This document shows, one piece after another, positions 18,208-26,420 of a stretch of 54,021 bases of DNA. A program made the translations under genes and the position numbers. The stretch is from Psychrobacter coccoides (GTDB lineage: Bacteria > Pseudomonadota > Gammaproteobacteria > Pseudomonadales > Moraxellaceae), in contig NZ_JAGBKM010000022.1 of the NCBI RefSeq assembly GCF_017498085.1, positions 1 to 54,021 of the forward strand, in the 5' to 3' direction. Every line of letters begins with the position of its first letter. The stretch's first letter is position 1. The notes beneath the pieces were generated by a model that saw nothing but the letters and a program-made list of their open reading frames with translations, was not told where the DNA came from and did no database searches.

Positions 18208-19584
18208 ATGGTGACGCTCACAGACACGCAAAGTAAATATCTCCCCTATGTACTGGCCGTGGCTCTTTTTATGCAAATATTAGATGCCACTATTTTAAAC
18301 ACCTCACTACCGCAAATGGCGCAAGCACTTGGTGAGTCGCCGCTAAAAATGCAATGGGCGGTGATCAGTTATGCCCTGACGTTGGCCATCTTTATACCGA
18401 TCAGTGGCTTTTTGGCGGACAAGTATGGCACACGCCGCATTTTTTTGACCGCAATCGTGATATTTTCTGTCGGCTCTTTGCTTTGTGCCGCCTCACCGAC
18501 TTTAGACTTTTTGATAGGTTCACGGGTGATACAAGGCATCGGCGGTGCCATGATGACACCTGTTGCTCGCCTCATACTGGTCAAGTCTTATCCACGCAAT
18601 CAGCTACTGACTGTAATGAACTTTGCCGTTATTCCAGCCTTGGTCGCGCCGCTCGTAGGGCCAGTACTGGGTGGCTATATCGTCCAATACACCAGCTGGC
18701 ACTGGATATTTTTAATCAATATTCCGATGGGCATACTGGGCTACTTTATGGGAAAAACCCTGGTACCTGCGTTGTTTGAAGACACCAAGCGCTTAGATTG
18801 GCTAGGCTTTGGACTGTTTGCGGCGGCAGCTTGCGGCTTTACTCTCGCTGTTGAGCTGGGCTCACAGGTTGGGCGTGGTCTGTATGGGCTGATACTGGCG
18901 ATAGCTGCTAGCGTTTTGTTGAGCGCCTATGTGGTACATGCCAAGCGCAAAACCACGCCGCTTTTTCCGTTAAGCTTATTTAATATCCGTACTTTTCGTA
19001 TCGGCATCACCGGCAATTTATTTACTCGCCTAGGTATTAGCGCTGTGCCTTTTTTATTGCCATTATTACTACAAGTGGTGTTTGAGTATTCACCTTCCAA
19101 AGCCGGATGGCTGCTCGCTCCTATCGCTATAGGGGCTATCGGTATCAAGCCTTGGGTCAGTAAAATTATCCAGCGTTTTAGCTATCGTAAAGTGTTGGTA
19201 CTCAATACGTCGCTGATTGGTATACTAATCATCTTATTGGCCCAGTTTAATGATCCTAGCAACTGGCTATGGTTTATCCCTTTGCTAGTAGTCATGGGCG
19301 CTTGTAACTCCATGCAGTTTAGCGCTATGAATACGATTACTATTGGTGATTTAGAAGGCACCCAAACCAGTAGTGGCAATAGTCTGATGGCGGTCAACCA
19401 ACAGCTGGCTATCAGCTTTGGTATCGCCTTTGGTGCCGCTGTCCTTAACTTACTGCGAGAGCGTTTTGAGCTTGATACTTTAGCGGCGTTTCAAACCACT
19501 TACTGGGTGCTTGGTATCTTAACCATCCTCTCAGGACTGTATTTCTTGCGCCTAAAACCTGAAGATGGTCGAGGCTTATATTAA
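18208..19584 (+). CDS. MFS exporter of the DHA2 type, MdtD-like
   Basis: 458 residues from the ATG at 18208. The frame continues to a TTG at 18136, but that adds polar residues ahead of the first membrane segment and has no ribosome site, whereas GGTGA lies 8 nt before 18208. The first helix carries LDATILNTSLPQMA, the DHA2 motif (LD-TIVN-ALP), then GFLADKYGTRR (motif A) and GSRVIQGIGGAMMTPVARL (motif C-like). Many predicted membrane helices follow to the end. The close relative is MdtD, a proton-driven exporter of uncertain substrate. A shadow frame (141 codons) overlaps it and is ignored. The gene is monocistronic. Confidence 0.92.
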   Translation: MVTLTDTQSKYLPYVLAVALFMQILDATILNTSLPQMAQALGESPLKMQWAVISYALTLAIFIPISGFLADKYGTRRIFLTAIVIFSVGSLLCAASPTLDFLIGSRVIQGIGGAMMTPVARLILVKSYPRNQLLTVMNFAVIPALVAPLVGPVLGGYIVQYTSWHWIFLINIPMGILGYFMGKTLVPALFEDTKRLDWLGFGLFAAAACGFTLAVELGSQVGRGLYGLILAIAASVLLSAYVVHAKRKTTPLFPLSLFNIRTFRIGITGNLFTRLGISAVPFLLPLLLQVVFEYSPSKAGWLLAPIAIGAIGIKPWVSKIIQRFSYRKVLVLNTSLIGILIILLAQFNDPSNWLWFIPLLVVMGACNSMQFSAMNTITIGDLEGTQTSSGNSLMAVNQQLAISFGIAFGAAVLNLLRERFELDTLAAFQTTYWVLGILTILSGLYFLRLKPEDGRGLY

Positions 19585-19625
19585 TCCAAGACACCTTGAT
19601 GATAAAACCTCACCATAAAAACAGA

Positions 19626-19671
19626 CATGCCAGCCTGTTTTTGGATATAAACCCAAACATAGGCTGGCATG
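19626..19671. terminator. Long hairpin between MFS gene and bacterioferritin
   Basis: CATGCCAGCCT (19626-19636) pairs perfectly with AGGCTGGCATG (19661-19671), with further inner pairing TTTGG/CCAAA. It lies between convergent genes and probably ends both transcripts, though T runs are poor. Confidence 0.6.
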
Positions 19672-19715
19672 CTCATCTAAGTCACCAAAAATGGCTGATT
19701 GCCCCCATCTCTATC

Positions 19716-20195
19716 TTAAGGGGTATCATCATTTATTTGTGATTGGGTATAACGCTCTATCCCAATGCTTGCGATCAGGTCTTCTTGAGTCTCAAGCCAG
19801 TCTTGATACTCTTCATTGCCGTCTTTTAAGGTGGTGAGCAACTGACGAGACACGTAATCACGTTTGCTCTCACACAAAGTAATGGCGTCAGTAATGATAG
19901 CAAATTTTTGTTTTTCTAGACGCAGATTACAGTCAATGACCTCTGGCACATCCTCGCCCACCAACACTTTACCCAGCTCTTGTAGGTTTGGTAGACCACC
20001 TAACAATAAAATACGGGCAATCAGATCATCAGACCATTTCATCTCAGCAATAGACTGCTTATACAGTGAGTCATTAAGTACTTCTAAACCCCAATGACGA
20101 GCGATACGAGCATGCAAAAAATACTGGTTGATCGCAATCAGCGACTGGCCCAGTACTTTATTTAATGCTGCGATAACCTCTTTATCTCCTTTCAT
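19716..20195 (-). CDS. bfr: Bacterioferritin, heme-binding subunit with degenerate ferroxidase site
   Basis: 159 residues and a clear Bfr fold (KVLGQSLIAINQYFLHARIARHWG). By count against E. coli Bfr, heme-ligand Met52 is kept (IAEMKWS). The di-iron ligands are mostly lost: E18 is S, H54 is W, and the E127/H130 positions read N and Y. E51 and E94 remain. Such a subunit can hold heme and help electron delivery for iron release but should not oxidise iron itself. The partner gene just upstream encodes the complementary catalytic subunit. The gene follows it after an 82-bp gap with a hairpin. Paired alpha/beta bacterioferritins are known in other proteobacteria. Confidence 0.93.
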   Translation of the reverse strand: MKGDKEVIAALNKVLGQSLIAINQYFLHARIARHWGLEVLNDSLYKQSIAEMKWSDDLIARILLLGGLPNLQELGKVLVGEDVPEVIDCNLRLEKQKFAIITDAITLCESKRDYVSRQLLTTLKDGNEEYQDWLETQEDLIASIGIERYTQSQINDDTP

Positions 20196-20249
20196 GACCT
20201 CTCTCCTTATCTCTGGTTATTTTAGCCAAATATTAATATGTTACTTTTC

Positions 20250-20283
20250 GCTTAAGGTGATTCTATCGTATATCACCTTAAGC
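20250..20283. other. Perfect 12-bp hairpin across the stop codon of the upstream bfr
   Basis: GCTTAAGGTGAT (20250-20261) and ATCACCTTAAGC (20272-20283) are perfect complements around a 10-nt loop. The stem contains the stop codon of the catalytic subunit gene (20278-20280). There is no T run on the minus strand. It may stabilise the upstream message or reduce read-through, setting subunit ratio. Confidence 0.65.
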
Positions 20284-20766
20284 AAGATTTGGGCTGATTT
20301 CACCCATTTGGCTTTGCAGATAATTGGGCAGGCCAATCATATCGATAAGGCGCAGTTGTTGCTCAAGCCAATGCGCATGATCCTCTTCAGTGTCTTTGAG
20401 CTGTTCGACCAGTATGTCACGGGTGACATAGTCGTGCTCTTCTTCACAAAGCGCAATTCCCTCTTTTAAATCTTGCTGTACCTGATACTCTAAATCCAAA
20501 TCAAATTGCAGCATTTCAGGAACACTGCTCCCGACCTTGATGTCATTGACACTCATCTTAGGCGTGCCGCCGAGCATCAAAATACGGCGAATAATAGCCT
20601 GAGCATGCAAGGTCTCGTCTTCCATCTCATGATTGATACGATCAAATAACTTGCCGTAATGCCACTCAGCATACATCTCTGAATGAATAAAATACTGGTC
20701 ACGAGCCGCAAGCTCTCCACCTAACAGAAAATTTAAATAATCTAGAACCTTCTGACTGCCTGTCAT
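20278..20766 (-). CDS. bfr: Bacterioferritin, catalytic (ferroxidase) subunit without heme Met
   Basis: 162 residues. Ferroxidase ligands are intact: E18 ([11 protein letters not shown]), E51 and H54 (MEDETLHAQ), a glutamate near 93, and the E--H pair in DTEEDHAHW. The Met52 heme ligand is replaced by Thr. This subunit should oxidise and store iron but cannot by itself form the Met-ligated heme site. It is the mirror image of the next gene's product, so a mixed 24-mer shell is expected. TAGGAG precedes the ATG. Spacing suggests the order bfd, this gene, then the heme subunit on one strand. Confidence 0.93.
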   Translation of the reverse strand: MTGSQKVLDYLNFLLGGELAARDQYFIHSEMYAEWHYGKLFDRINHEMEDETLHAQAIIRRILMLGGTPKMSVNDIKVGSSVPEMLQFDLDLEYQVQQDLKEGIALCEEEHDYVTRDILVEQLKDTEEDHAHWLEQQLRLIDMIGLPNYLQSQMGEISPNLA

Positions 20767-21001
20767 TAGTTATACTCCTATGCTTATTTTGTCATTGGTA
20801 TTGAAAAGTTGCATACCAATAATATGCTATTGGCAAACTAATCCGTAACGATTAGAGTCGATGAGGCATCTTATGCCCTAAGATAGACATAGTAGCATAT
20901 TGAGATGCTCCAGTTTGTGACGTTATGCACCAAAACCCACTAAAAAAGGCCAATTGAAAGTCACAATCAGCCAATATCTAGAGCATCTAAGCTAACGGTC
21001 T

Positions 21002-21193
21002 TTATACTGCATACGCCAGTGCATCAATTTTGGCGTGGTGCTCATCTAGGTAATCATTGACCATTGGCTCGCAGCAGCCGCAGCATGTGGCCACATCAAG
21101 CGTTTGTTTTAACCCCTCTAGGGTGTCAACACCTGAGGCAATCGCTGTCTTGATTTGTTTATCATTTACATTATTGCAGATACATACATGCAT
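21002..21193 (-). CDS. bfd: Bacterioferritin-associated ferredoxin
   Basis: 63 residues, the standard Bfd size. MHVCICNNV supplies two cysteines of the [2Fe-2S] site (C-x-C) and CCGCC the other pair, the BFD-like fer2 pattern. Bfd docks on bacterioferritin at heme and passes electrons inward so stored ferric iron can leave as ferrous iron. GGAGTGAG lies before the ATG. A Fur-type promoter about 110-140 bp upstream predicts expression in low iron. It sits directly upstream of both bacterioferritin genes; the 235-bp gap before the next gene leaves room for a second promoter. Confidence 0.95.
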   Translation of the reverse strand: MHVCICNNVNDKQIKTAIASGVDTLEGLKQTLDVATCCGCCEPMVNDYLDEHHAKIDALAYAV

Positions 21194-21303
21194 AGTCTCA
21201 CTCCGTAAGATGGGACAGTATTTATGATCATAAACATGACAAAGCCGCCTATCAGACGATCAATTACGCTGTTAAAAGTATCATGTCAATCATTGATATA
21301 TTC

Positions 21304-21332
21304 ATGATAACGATAACTATTATTATTTGCAA
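21304..21332 (-). promoter_or_regulatory. Fur-controlled promoter of bfd
   Basis: On the minus strand TTGCAA (21327-21332) and TATCAT (21304-21309) are spaced 17 bp, a good sigma-70 pair. Between and overlapping them, GATAACGATAACTATTATT (21306-21324) agrees with the 19-bp Fur box at most positions. Fur bound there would block the -10 region, giving expression under iron starvation. The transcript would start roughly 100 nt before the bfd ATG. Confidence 0.72.
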
Positions 21333-21701
21333 TAACTTTTAACCGTTATTTGTCTGCGATAGACCACTCAATAAAATGTTAATATTTTTGTATTCATGTA
21401 AGCGAATACTAAATCTTACAGTGGTTTAATGTAATAGACTTTTCTAGATGAGACAAAAGGTGCTATTATGCAGACAAATGGTTATTTATTATATAAAATC
21501 ATTTAAATAAATATTACTAAAGACATTAAAGTTGGTATATTTATTGCTATGCATATATAGATTCAACCCTCTTTATTTGCTAAAGATCAGTCACTATATT
21601 TGTGAAACCTTTTCTCCTGTCTTATTTATGATGGTGTAAAGTCATCTAATCGCAAATGAGGGCTCACTAGTCATAGAGGTTTTATCAGACCTCATCACTA
21701 T
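21333..21701. other. AT-rich gap between the bfd promoter and the ArsR gene
   Basis: These 369 bp are very AT-rich. I see no gene and no convincing repeat. The divergent promoter for the ArsR-type gene must lie here but I could not fix its boxes. Confidence 0.4.
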
Positions 21702-21713
21702 ATGGAAAGTCTT

Positions 21714-22028
21714 ATGTCTAACAATATCACCATAGAACCACTGGATTTATTTAAAGTACTCTCTGACCCGACGCGTCTTAAACTATTTCACATCCTCTTT
21801 CAAAAAGAGGCTCGCTGTGTGGGTGAACTGGTCGAAATTCTCGATCAGCCGCAGCCAACCATATCTCGCCATCTGAATCACCTCAGAAAACTTGGAATTC
21901 TCAATTGTGTACGTGATGGCACATGGATGTGGTACGAAATGGCAGACAATCTACCTGAGTGGTGTTTGAGTATCCTAGAAACCACTTATCATGCTTTAGA
22001 CTACAAGCACCTCGCTGAAGAGATGTAA
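21714..22028 (+). CDS. ArsR-family transcriptional regulator
   Basis: 104 residues. A winged helix-turn-helix of the ArsR type: LFKVLSDPTRLKLFHIL, then ARCVGELVEIL and the recognition helix QPTISRHLNHLRKLGIL, ending with a wing WMWYEM. I see no metal-binding CVC motif, so the signal may not be arsenic or a similar thiophilic metal. GGAAAG at 21704-21709 lies 4 nt before the ATG at 21714; the ATG 12 bp upstream lacks a ribosome site. It is divergent from bfd and faces the sulfate transporter genes tail to tail, so its target cannot be told from position. Confidence 0.9.
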   Translation: MSNNITIEPLDLFKVLSDPTRLKLFHILFQKEARCVGELVEILDQPQPTISRHLNHLRKLGILNCVRDGTWMWYEMADNLPEWCLSILETTYHALDYKHLAEEM

Positions 22029-22058
22029 GTTTAAGACTGTACGTTATGGCATAAAAAA

Positions 22059-22086
22059 GACCTATGATAAGTTATAGGTCCTTTTT
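22059..22086. terminator. Terminator between ArsR gene and cysA
   Basis: GACCTAT (22059-22065) pairs with ATAGGTC (22074-22080), followed by CTTTTTATGG and preceded by an A run, so it serves both convergent genes. Confidence 0.75.
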
Positions 22087-22148
22087 ATGGCGTTGTATAG
22101 CTTATGCACCAACCGGTGTTCAGGCATTGGCGTGTTCGCTGTATCCAA

Positions 22149-22871
22149 TTAAGCCAAATCTAAAAAATCGCTGACAAAAGCATTGGCCGGTTGGTGTATC
22201 AGCGCCTCTGAGGTACCTACCTGCTCTACTCGTCCTTGGTTCATCACCACGATCTCATCAGACACCGCCCTTGCCTCTTCTTGGTCATGAGTGACCATGA
22301 TGCTGGTGATACCCAGCTCGTGGTGGATGTTTTTTAGCCACGTGCGCAGCTCTTTACGTACCTTGGCATCGAGTGCGCCAAATGGTTCATCAAGCAATAA
22401 TAACTTGGGCTTGACTGCCAAGGCACGTGCCAGTGCTATACGCTGACGCTGTCCACCAGAGAGCTGATGCGGATAGGCGTTGGCTACTTGGGGCAACTGC
22501 ACCAACTCTAATAGCTCATTTACACGCTTATTGATATCGGCTTTGCTAGGACGCTTGTTTTTTGGTAATAACGTCAGGCCAAATGCCACATTATCAGCGA
22601 TGTTTTTATGGCGAAACAATGCATAGTGCTGAAACATAAAGCCGATATGACGCTTTTGTACTGGGGTGTTGGTCACATCCAAGTCGTCAAATAATATCTG
22701 CCCTGAATCTGCATACTCAAGACCGGCGATGATGCGTAGCAAGGTGGTCTTACCGCAGCCTGACGGCCCAAGCAAAGTGGTTAGTTTGCCAGTCGGTACA
22801 GTGATATTGATATTGTCTAAGGCAGTAAAGTCACCAAAGGTTTTATTAACGCCTCTTATCTCGATACTCAT
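22149..22871 (-). CDS. cysA: Sulfate/thiosulfate ABC transporter ATPase
   Basis: About 240 residues. Walker [11 protein letters not shown]-loop FMFQHYALF, signature [15 protein letters not shown], Walker [13 protein letters not shown] and the H-loop MVTHDQEEA are all present. It ends soon after the nucleotide-binding domain at VSDFLDLA, where E. coli CysA (365 residues) continues into a TOBE-type regulatory domain, so that domain is absent. The frame stops cleanly, with no sign of a frameshift. The ATP-driving subunit works with CysT, CysW and the binding protein encoded upstream on the same strand. The start at 22871 has AAGAGA at better spacing than the ATG 9 bp upstream. Confidence 0.94.
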   Translation of the reverse strand: MSIEIRGVNKTFGDFTALDNINITVPTGKLTTLLGPSGCGKTTLLRIIAGLEYADSGQILFDDLDVTNTPVQKRHIGFMFQHYALFRHKNIADNVAFGLTLLPKNKRPSKADINKRVNELLELVQLPQVANAYPHQLSGGQRQRIALARALAVKPKLLLLDEPFGALDAKVRKELRTWLKNIHHELGITSIMVTHDQEEARAVSDEIVVMNQGRVEQVGTSEALIHQPANAFVSDFLDLA

Positions 22872-22945
22872 ATATGTCATTCTCTTATTCTATATTGTGT
22901 GATGGTCATCACCCCAAAACTGAGGCTATCGCTTAGACACAGGCA

Positions 22946-23944
22946 TTAACGGTTATTGGACATGGCTCTTTTTAGACCACTACCCGTATCGTCTGTACGG
23001 TCCGTTTTGTTGTGATCGGTCGTGCCAGCCTCGCTTAAGTCCACTGTAGTACCAACTTCAAGCTTAGGAATGTTTTCAATCCGTGCCGACTTGGCAAATT
23101 TACGCGCTTGTAATTTGGTCATGACCTGCTGAATCAGTAGTGTCACCAGTGCTAGTGCCGCAAGCAGGCTTGATAGCGCAAAAGCAGCGGTAAAGTTATA
23201 ATCGTTATAAGCAATCTCGACCAGTAGTGGCATGGTATTGGTCTCACCGCGAATATGACCGGACACTACACTGACTGCTCCAAACTCGCCCATCGCTCGG
23301 GCATTGGTCAAAATCAAACCATAAAGCAGCGCCCATTTGATATTGGGCAGCGTCACATGCCAAAAAGTCTGCCAACCACTCGCGCCCAATGTCAGCGCCG
23401 CTTGCTCCTCACTATCGCCTTGCGTCTGCATCAGCGGTATCAGCTCACGTGCCACAAATGGGAAGGTGACAAATAATGTCGCTAACACAATACCTGGCAC
23501 CGCATATATCACCTGAAAACCCATACTCTCAAGCCAGCCGCCCACAGTAGAGTTGAGACCAAATAACAACACAAACATGAGGCCTGCGACCACAGGCGAT
23601 ACCGAAAATGGTAAATCAAGCAAGGTGGTGACCAGCTGCTTACCTTTAAACTGATAACGTGTCACCAGCCAAGCAATCGCAATTCCCATCACCATATTGA
23701 TCGGTAACACGATGCCCGCAGTGATCAAGGTCAGCTTAATCGCTTGTAAGGCCTCAGGATCGACCAAGGAAGCAATATACAGCTGCCAGCCGTTTTTAAA
23801 GGCTTCATAAAACACCGCAAGTAGCGGCACGACCAGCATCACCACCATAAACAGCACAGCAATGGTGATAAAGGTGCGACGTATCCACGGCGTGTCTTTG
23901 GTCGCAGGGTTGCTTTGGTAATCATAGCTATTGGATATCTGCAT
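22946..23944 (-). CDS. cysW: Sulfate ABC transporter permease CysW
   Basis: 332 residues; the E. coli protein is 291. Six membrane helices are expected, and the ABC-coupling EAA-type loop EEQAALTLGASGWQTFWHVT is clear, with GEFGAVSVVSGHIRGETNTM near the end, typical of CysW. The last about 50 residues after the final helix are a charged tail (SARIENIPKLEVGTT and on) without family precedent that I know. The start ATG is one base past the cysT stop (TGA-T-ATG), so translation is coupled. Confidence 0.94.
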   Translation of the reverse strand: MQISNSYDYQSNPATKDTPWIRRTFITIAVLFMVVMLVVPLLAVFYEAFKNGWQLYIASLVDPEALQAIKLTLITAGIVLPINMVMGIAIAWLVTRYQFKGKQLVTTLLDLPFSVSPVVAGLMFVLLFGLNSTVGGWLESMGFQVIYAVPGIVLATLFVTFPFVARELIPLMQTQGDSEEQAALTLGASGWQTFWHVTLPNIKWALLYGLILTNARAMGEFGAVSVVSGHIRGETNTMPLLVEIAYNDYNFTAAFALSSLLAALALVTLLIQQVMTKLQARKFAKSARIENIPKLEVGTTVDLSEAGTTDHNKTDRTDDTGSGLKRAMSNNR

Positions 23945-23945
23945 A

Positions 23946-24830
23946 TCAGCGAGCTCCTACGCGGCGAGACAGTTTCCACTGTACGATATTGATGGTCAAT
24001 AAGATGGTAAACGAAATCAACAACATAAATAGTGCCACGGCTGATGCGCCCCCAACATCGAACTGCTCGAGCTTACTGATGATAATCAGCGGCAAAATCT
24101 CAGTTTCCATCGGGATGTTGCCGGCGATAAAAATCACCGAGCCGTACTCACCTGTCGCACGGGCAAACATCATCCCAGCCCCCATCAGTAAGGCTGGCAT
24201 CATCTCAGGCAAGATCACTTTGCGAAACGTGGTCAAGCGATTGGCGCCCAGTACCGCCGCCGCCTCTTCAAACTCAACCGACAGCTCAGCGAGTACTGGC
24301 TGCACCGCCCGCACGATGAACGGAAAGCTCACCACCACCAAAGCCAGCCAAATACCTAAAGGCGTAAAGGCCACTTGAATATCAAACTTGGCAAACCATT
24401 GACCGATTAGGCCGTTGGGCGCATACAGGGTAGCAAGCGAGATACCCGTCACCGCCGTCGGTAGTGCAAACGGCAGATCCACCAAGGCATTGATTAAGGA
24501 TTTGCCCCAAAACTCATAACGCACCAGTACCCAAGCGACCAAGGTACCAAACACCATATTGGTCAGCATCGCTGCAAACGCCATCCATAAGCTCAGCTTG
24601 ATCGCAGACGTCACCTGTGGTTGGCTGATGGCCTGCCAAAATCCCGTCCAGCCCATTTGCGTCGTGGTATAGGCCATCATGGCAAACGGCAGTACCACCA
24701 GTAGCGATAAGCTAAAAACCGTGATACCCATGCTCAGCCCAAACCCTGGCAGCACGTTGCGCTGACGCATACGGGTCAGCCAGCCTTTTTTGGCAGGGGC
24801 TTTGTGGGCGGATGAAGCGGTTGCACTCAT
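23946..24830 (-). CDS. cysT: Sulfate ABC transporter permease CysT
   Basis: 294 residues with about six membrane helices. It has the permease loop VEFEEAAAVLGANRLTTFRKVILPE and the CysT-type end FARATGEYGSVIFIAGNIPMETEILPLIIISKLEQ. It forms the membrane channel with CysW. A basic, lysine-rich N-terminus (KAPAKKGWLTRMRQRN) lies in the cytoplasm. It comes directly before cysW and about 200 bp after the binding protein gene, with an intercistronic hairpin between. Confidence 0.94.
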   Translation of the reverse strand: MSATASSAHKAPAKKGWLTRMRQRNVLPGFGLSMGITVFSLSLLVVLPFAMMAYTTTQMGWTGFWQAISQPQVTSAIKLSLWMAFAAMLTNMVFGTLVAWVLVRYEFWGKSLINALVDLPFALPTAVTGISLATLYAPNGLIGQWFAKFDIQVAFTPLGIWLALVVVSFPFIVRAVQPVLAELSVEFEEAAAVLGANRLTTFRKVILPEMMPALLMGAGMMFARATGEYGSVIFIAGNIPMETEILPLIIISKLEQFDVGGASAVALFMLLISFTILLTINIVQWKLSRRVGAR

Positions 24831-24923
24831 AGTGATGTCCTATTGCCTAACGAATGGTACGTAACAAAATATTGAGCAATCTACTTAATGATGATGATGC
24901 TAGGTCAGCTGAGCTTACGGTAT

Positions 24924-24954
24924 AAAGGACATGGTGTAGATGACCATGTCCTTT
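24924..24954. other. Intercistronic hairpin between sbp and cysT
   Basis: AAAGGACATGG (24924-24934) pairs perfectly with CCATGTCCTTT (24944-24954) around a 9-nt loop. A smaller stem CTAGAG/CTCTAG sits at about 24979-24995. The long T run follows only on the plus strand. On the sbp mRNA it could protect the 3' end and raise binding-protein yield above the permeases, as in many ABC operons. Confidence 0.6.
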
Positions 24955-25034
24955 TTTGTTTACCACGGCTTCTCTTGCGCTAGAGTAACGCTCTAGGTAC
25001 TGCGCTGCTTATTGTTTAATGCAGTGCTTACTGT

Positions 25035-26132
25035 TTACTGCGGTGCATTGATCGCTAATTGATCAAAGACGCCATTGTCACTAAAGTAAGTGCTCATGAT
25101 CTCATCCCATGAGCCAAAAGCATCATTTGGACGGAAAGTCTCAACTGGTGGCAGTTTGTCACTGTTTTTATCGAGTACGCTTTGTACGCTTGGACGCAGA
25201 TATAAATCAGCAGCCAATTGCTGGGCCGGCTCGCTCCACAAATAGTCCAAGTAGGCTTTTGCTGCATCAGTGGTGCCTTTTTTGTCCGTGACGGCTTTTA
25301 CAATGGCCACAGGGCTTTCTGACTTGATCGAGTATTTTGGATAGACGATATCCACTTGACCGGCACCAAAATCAGTCGCCGCCAAGTTGGCTTCGTTTTC
25401 AAAGGTTACTAATACATCGCCAATACCGCGCTGCACAAAGGTTGTGGTTGCTGCACGGCCACCGTTTTCGTAGACTTTGACGTTTTTGAGCATCTCTTTT
25501 ACGTATTTTTTGGCTGGTGCCTCTTCGTTATTAAACGCATGCAGACCATAACCATAAGCGCCTAAGAAGGCATAGCGACCATTGCCCGTGACTTTTGGAT
25601 TGGCCATAACGATCTCAAGACCGTCTTGAGTCAAATCTTCCCAGTCACTGATGCCTTTTGGATTGTCTTTACGTACCAAAAACACGATGGTGCTGGTAAA
25701 AGGCACGGCATTATCAGGGAATTTGCTCTCCCAGTCTGACTCAACCAAACCCTCTTTTTCTAGTAGCTCGATATCAGAGCCTTGGTTCATAGTGGCAACG
25801 TCGGCTTGTAGACCATTGGCCACTGACAAGGCTTGCTTACTTGAGCCGCCATGTGACTGTTTGACGGTGATGGTGCTATTTGGGTGCTCGCTTTGGTAGT
25901 GCTCTACAAATAGCGGGTTGTAATCTTTATAAAAATTACGGGCAACGTCATAAGAGACGTTGAGTAGCTCGATGTTTTGACCTTCTGCAGCCGCCGTATC
26001 ATCAGCGTTTGCGGTGGTGTCGACTGCATCATTATTGCTGCAGGCAGCCAGACCTAAGCTCAAGGCTATGCCTGCAATGCTGAGAGCGCTGCGAGTTTTA
26101 CTTTTTTGTTGATATGGGGCGGCGTATGTCAT
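25035..26132 (-). CDS. sbp: Sulfate-binding protein, made as a lipoprotein
   Basis: 365 residues. Family blocks: NVSYDVARNFYKDYNPLFVE, QSHGGSSKQALSVANGLQAD and VTGNGRYAFLGAYGYGLHAF match sulfate/thiosulfate-binding proteins. The N-terminus has a lipobox LAAC with Cys at residue 31, so the protein should be tethered to the inner membrane; E. coli Sbp and CysP are free periplasmic proteins. A short acidic stretch follows the Cys. GAGGAAAG supports the ATG. It opens the sbp-cysT-cysW-cysA operon. Sulfate versus thiosulfate preference is not visible. Confidence 0.93.
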   Translation of the reverse strand: MTYAAPYQQKSKTRSALSIAGIALSLGLAACSNNDAVDTTANADDTAAAEGQNIELLNVSYDVARNFYKDYNPLFVEHYQSEHPNSTITVKQSHGGSSKQALSVANGLQADVATMNQGSDIELLEKEGLVESDWESKFPDNAVPFTSTIVFLVRKDNPKGISDWEDLTQDGLEIVMANPKVTGNGRYAFLGAYGYGLHAFNNEEAPAKKYVKEMLKNVKVYENGGRAATTTFVQRGIGDVLVTFENEANLAATDFGAGQVDIVYPKYSIKSESPVAIVKAVTDKKGTTDAAKAYLDYLWSEPAQQLAADLYLRPSVQSVLDKNSDKLPPVETFRPNDAFGSWDEIMSTYFSDNGVFDQLAINAPQ

Positions 26133-26420
26133 ACTTTCCTCAAAGATGCTGTTAGGTAATGCAAGTATGCTAACAGCGCCATCTTATTATGTTTAATGAT
26201 GAATATGCGTATGTTATTGCCAAAAGGGAATAACCAAAGGATAAAGCCAGCCTTATCAAGCGTTTATAAAATACAGCTGAGCACAGAAACAATAAAAGCA
26301 TTAACAGATACTGTTAAGCAAGTTATGGTATTGCTTGAGCTATAGACGAGCTGGTCGCTAAGCGCTACTATCTTTGATAAATCTTTACCCACTCTTATTA
26401 CTCACTTAAAAGGTACTTAA

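Noticed and set aside
18354..18779. 141-codon frame inside the MFS exporter gene
   Set aside because: A shadow in another frame; the exporter motifs are in the longer frame.
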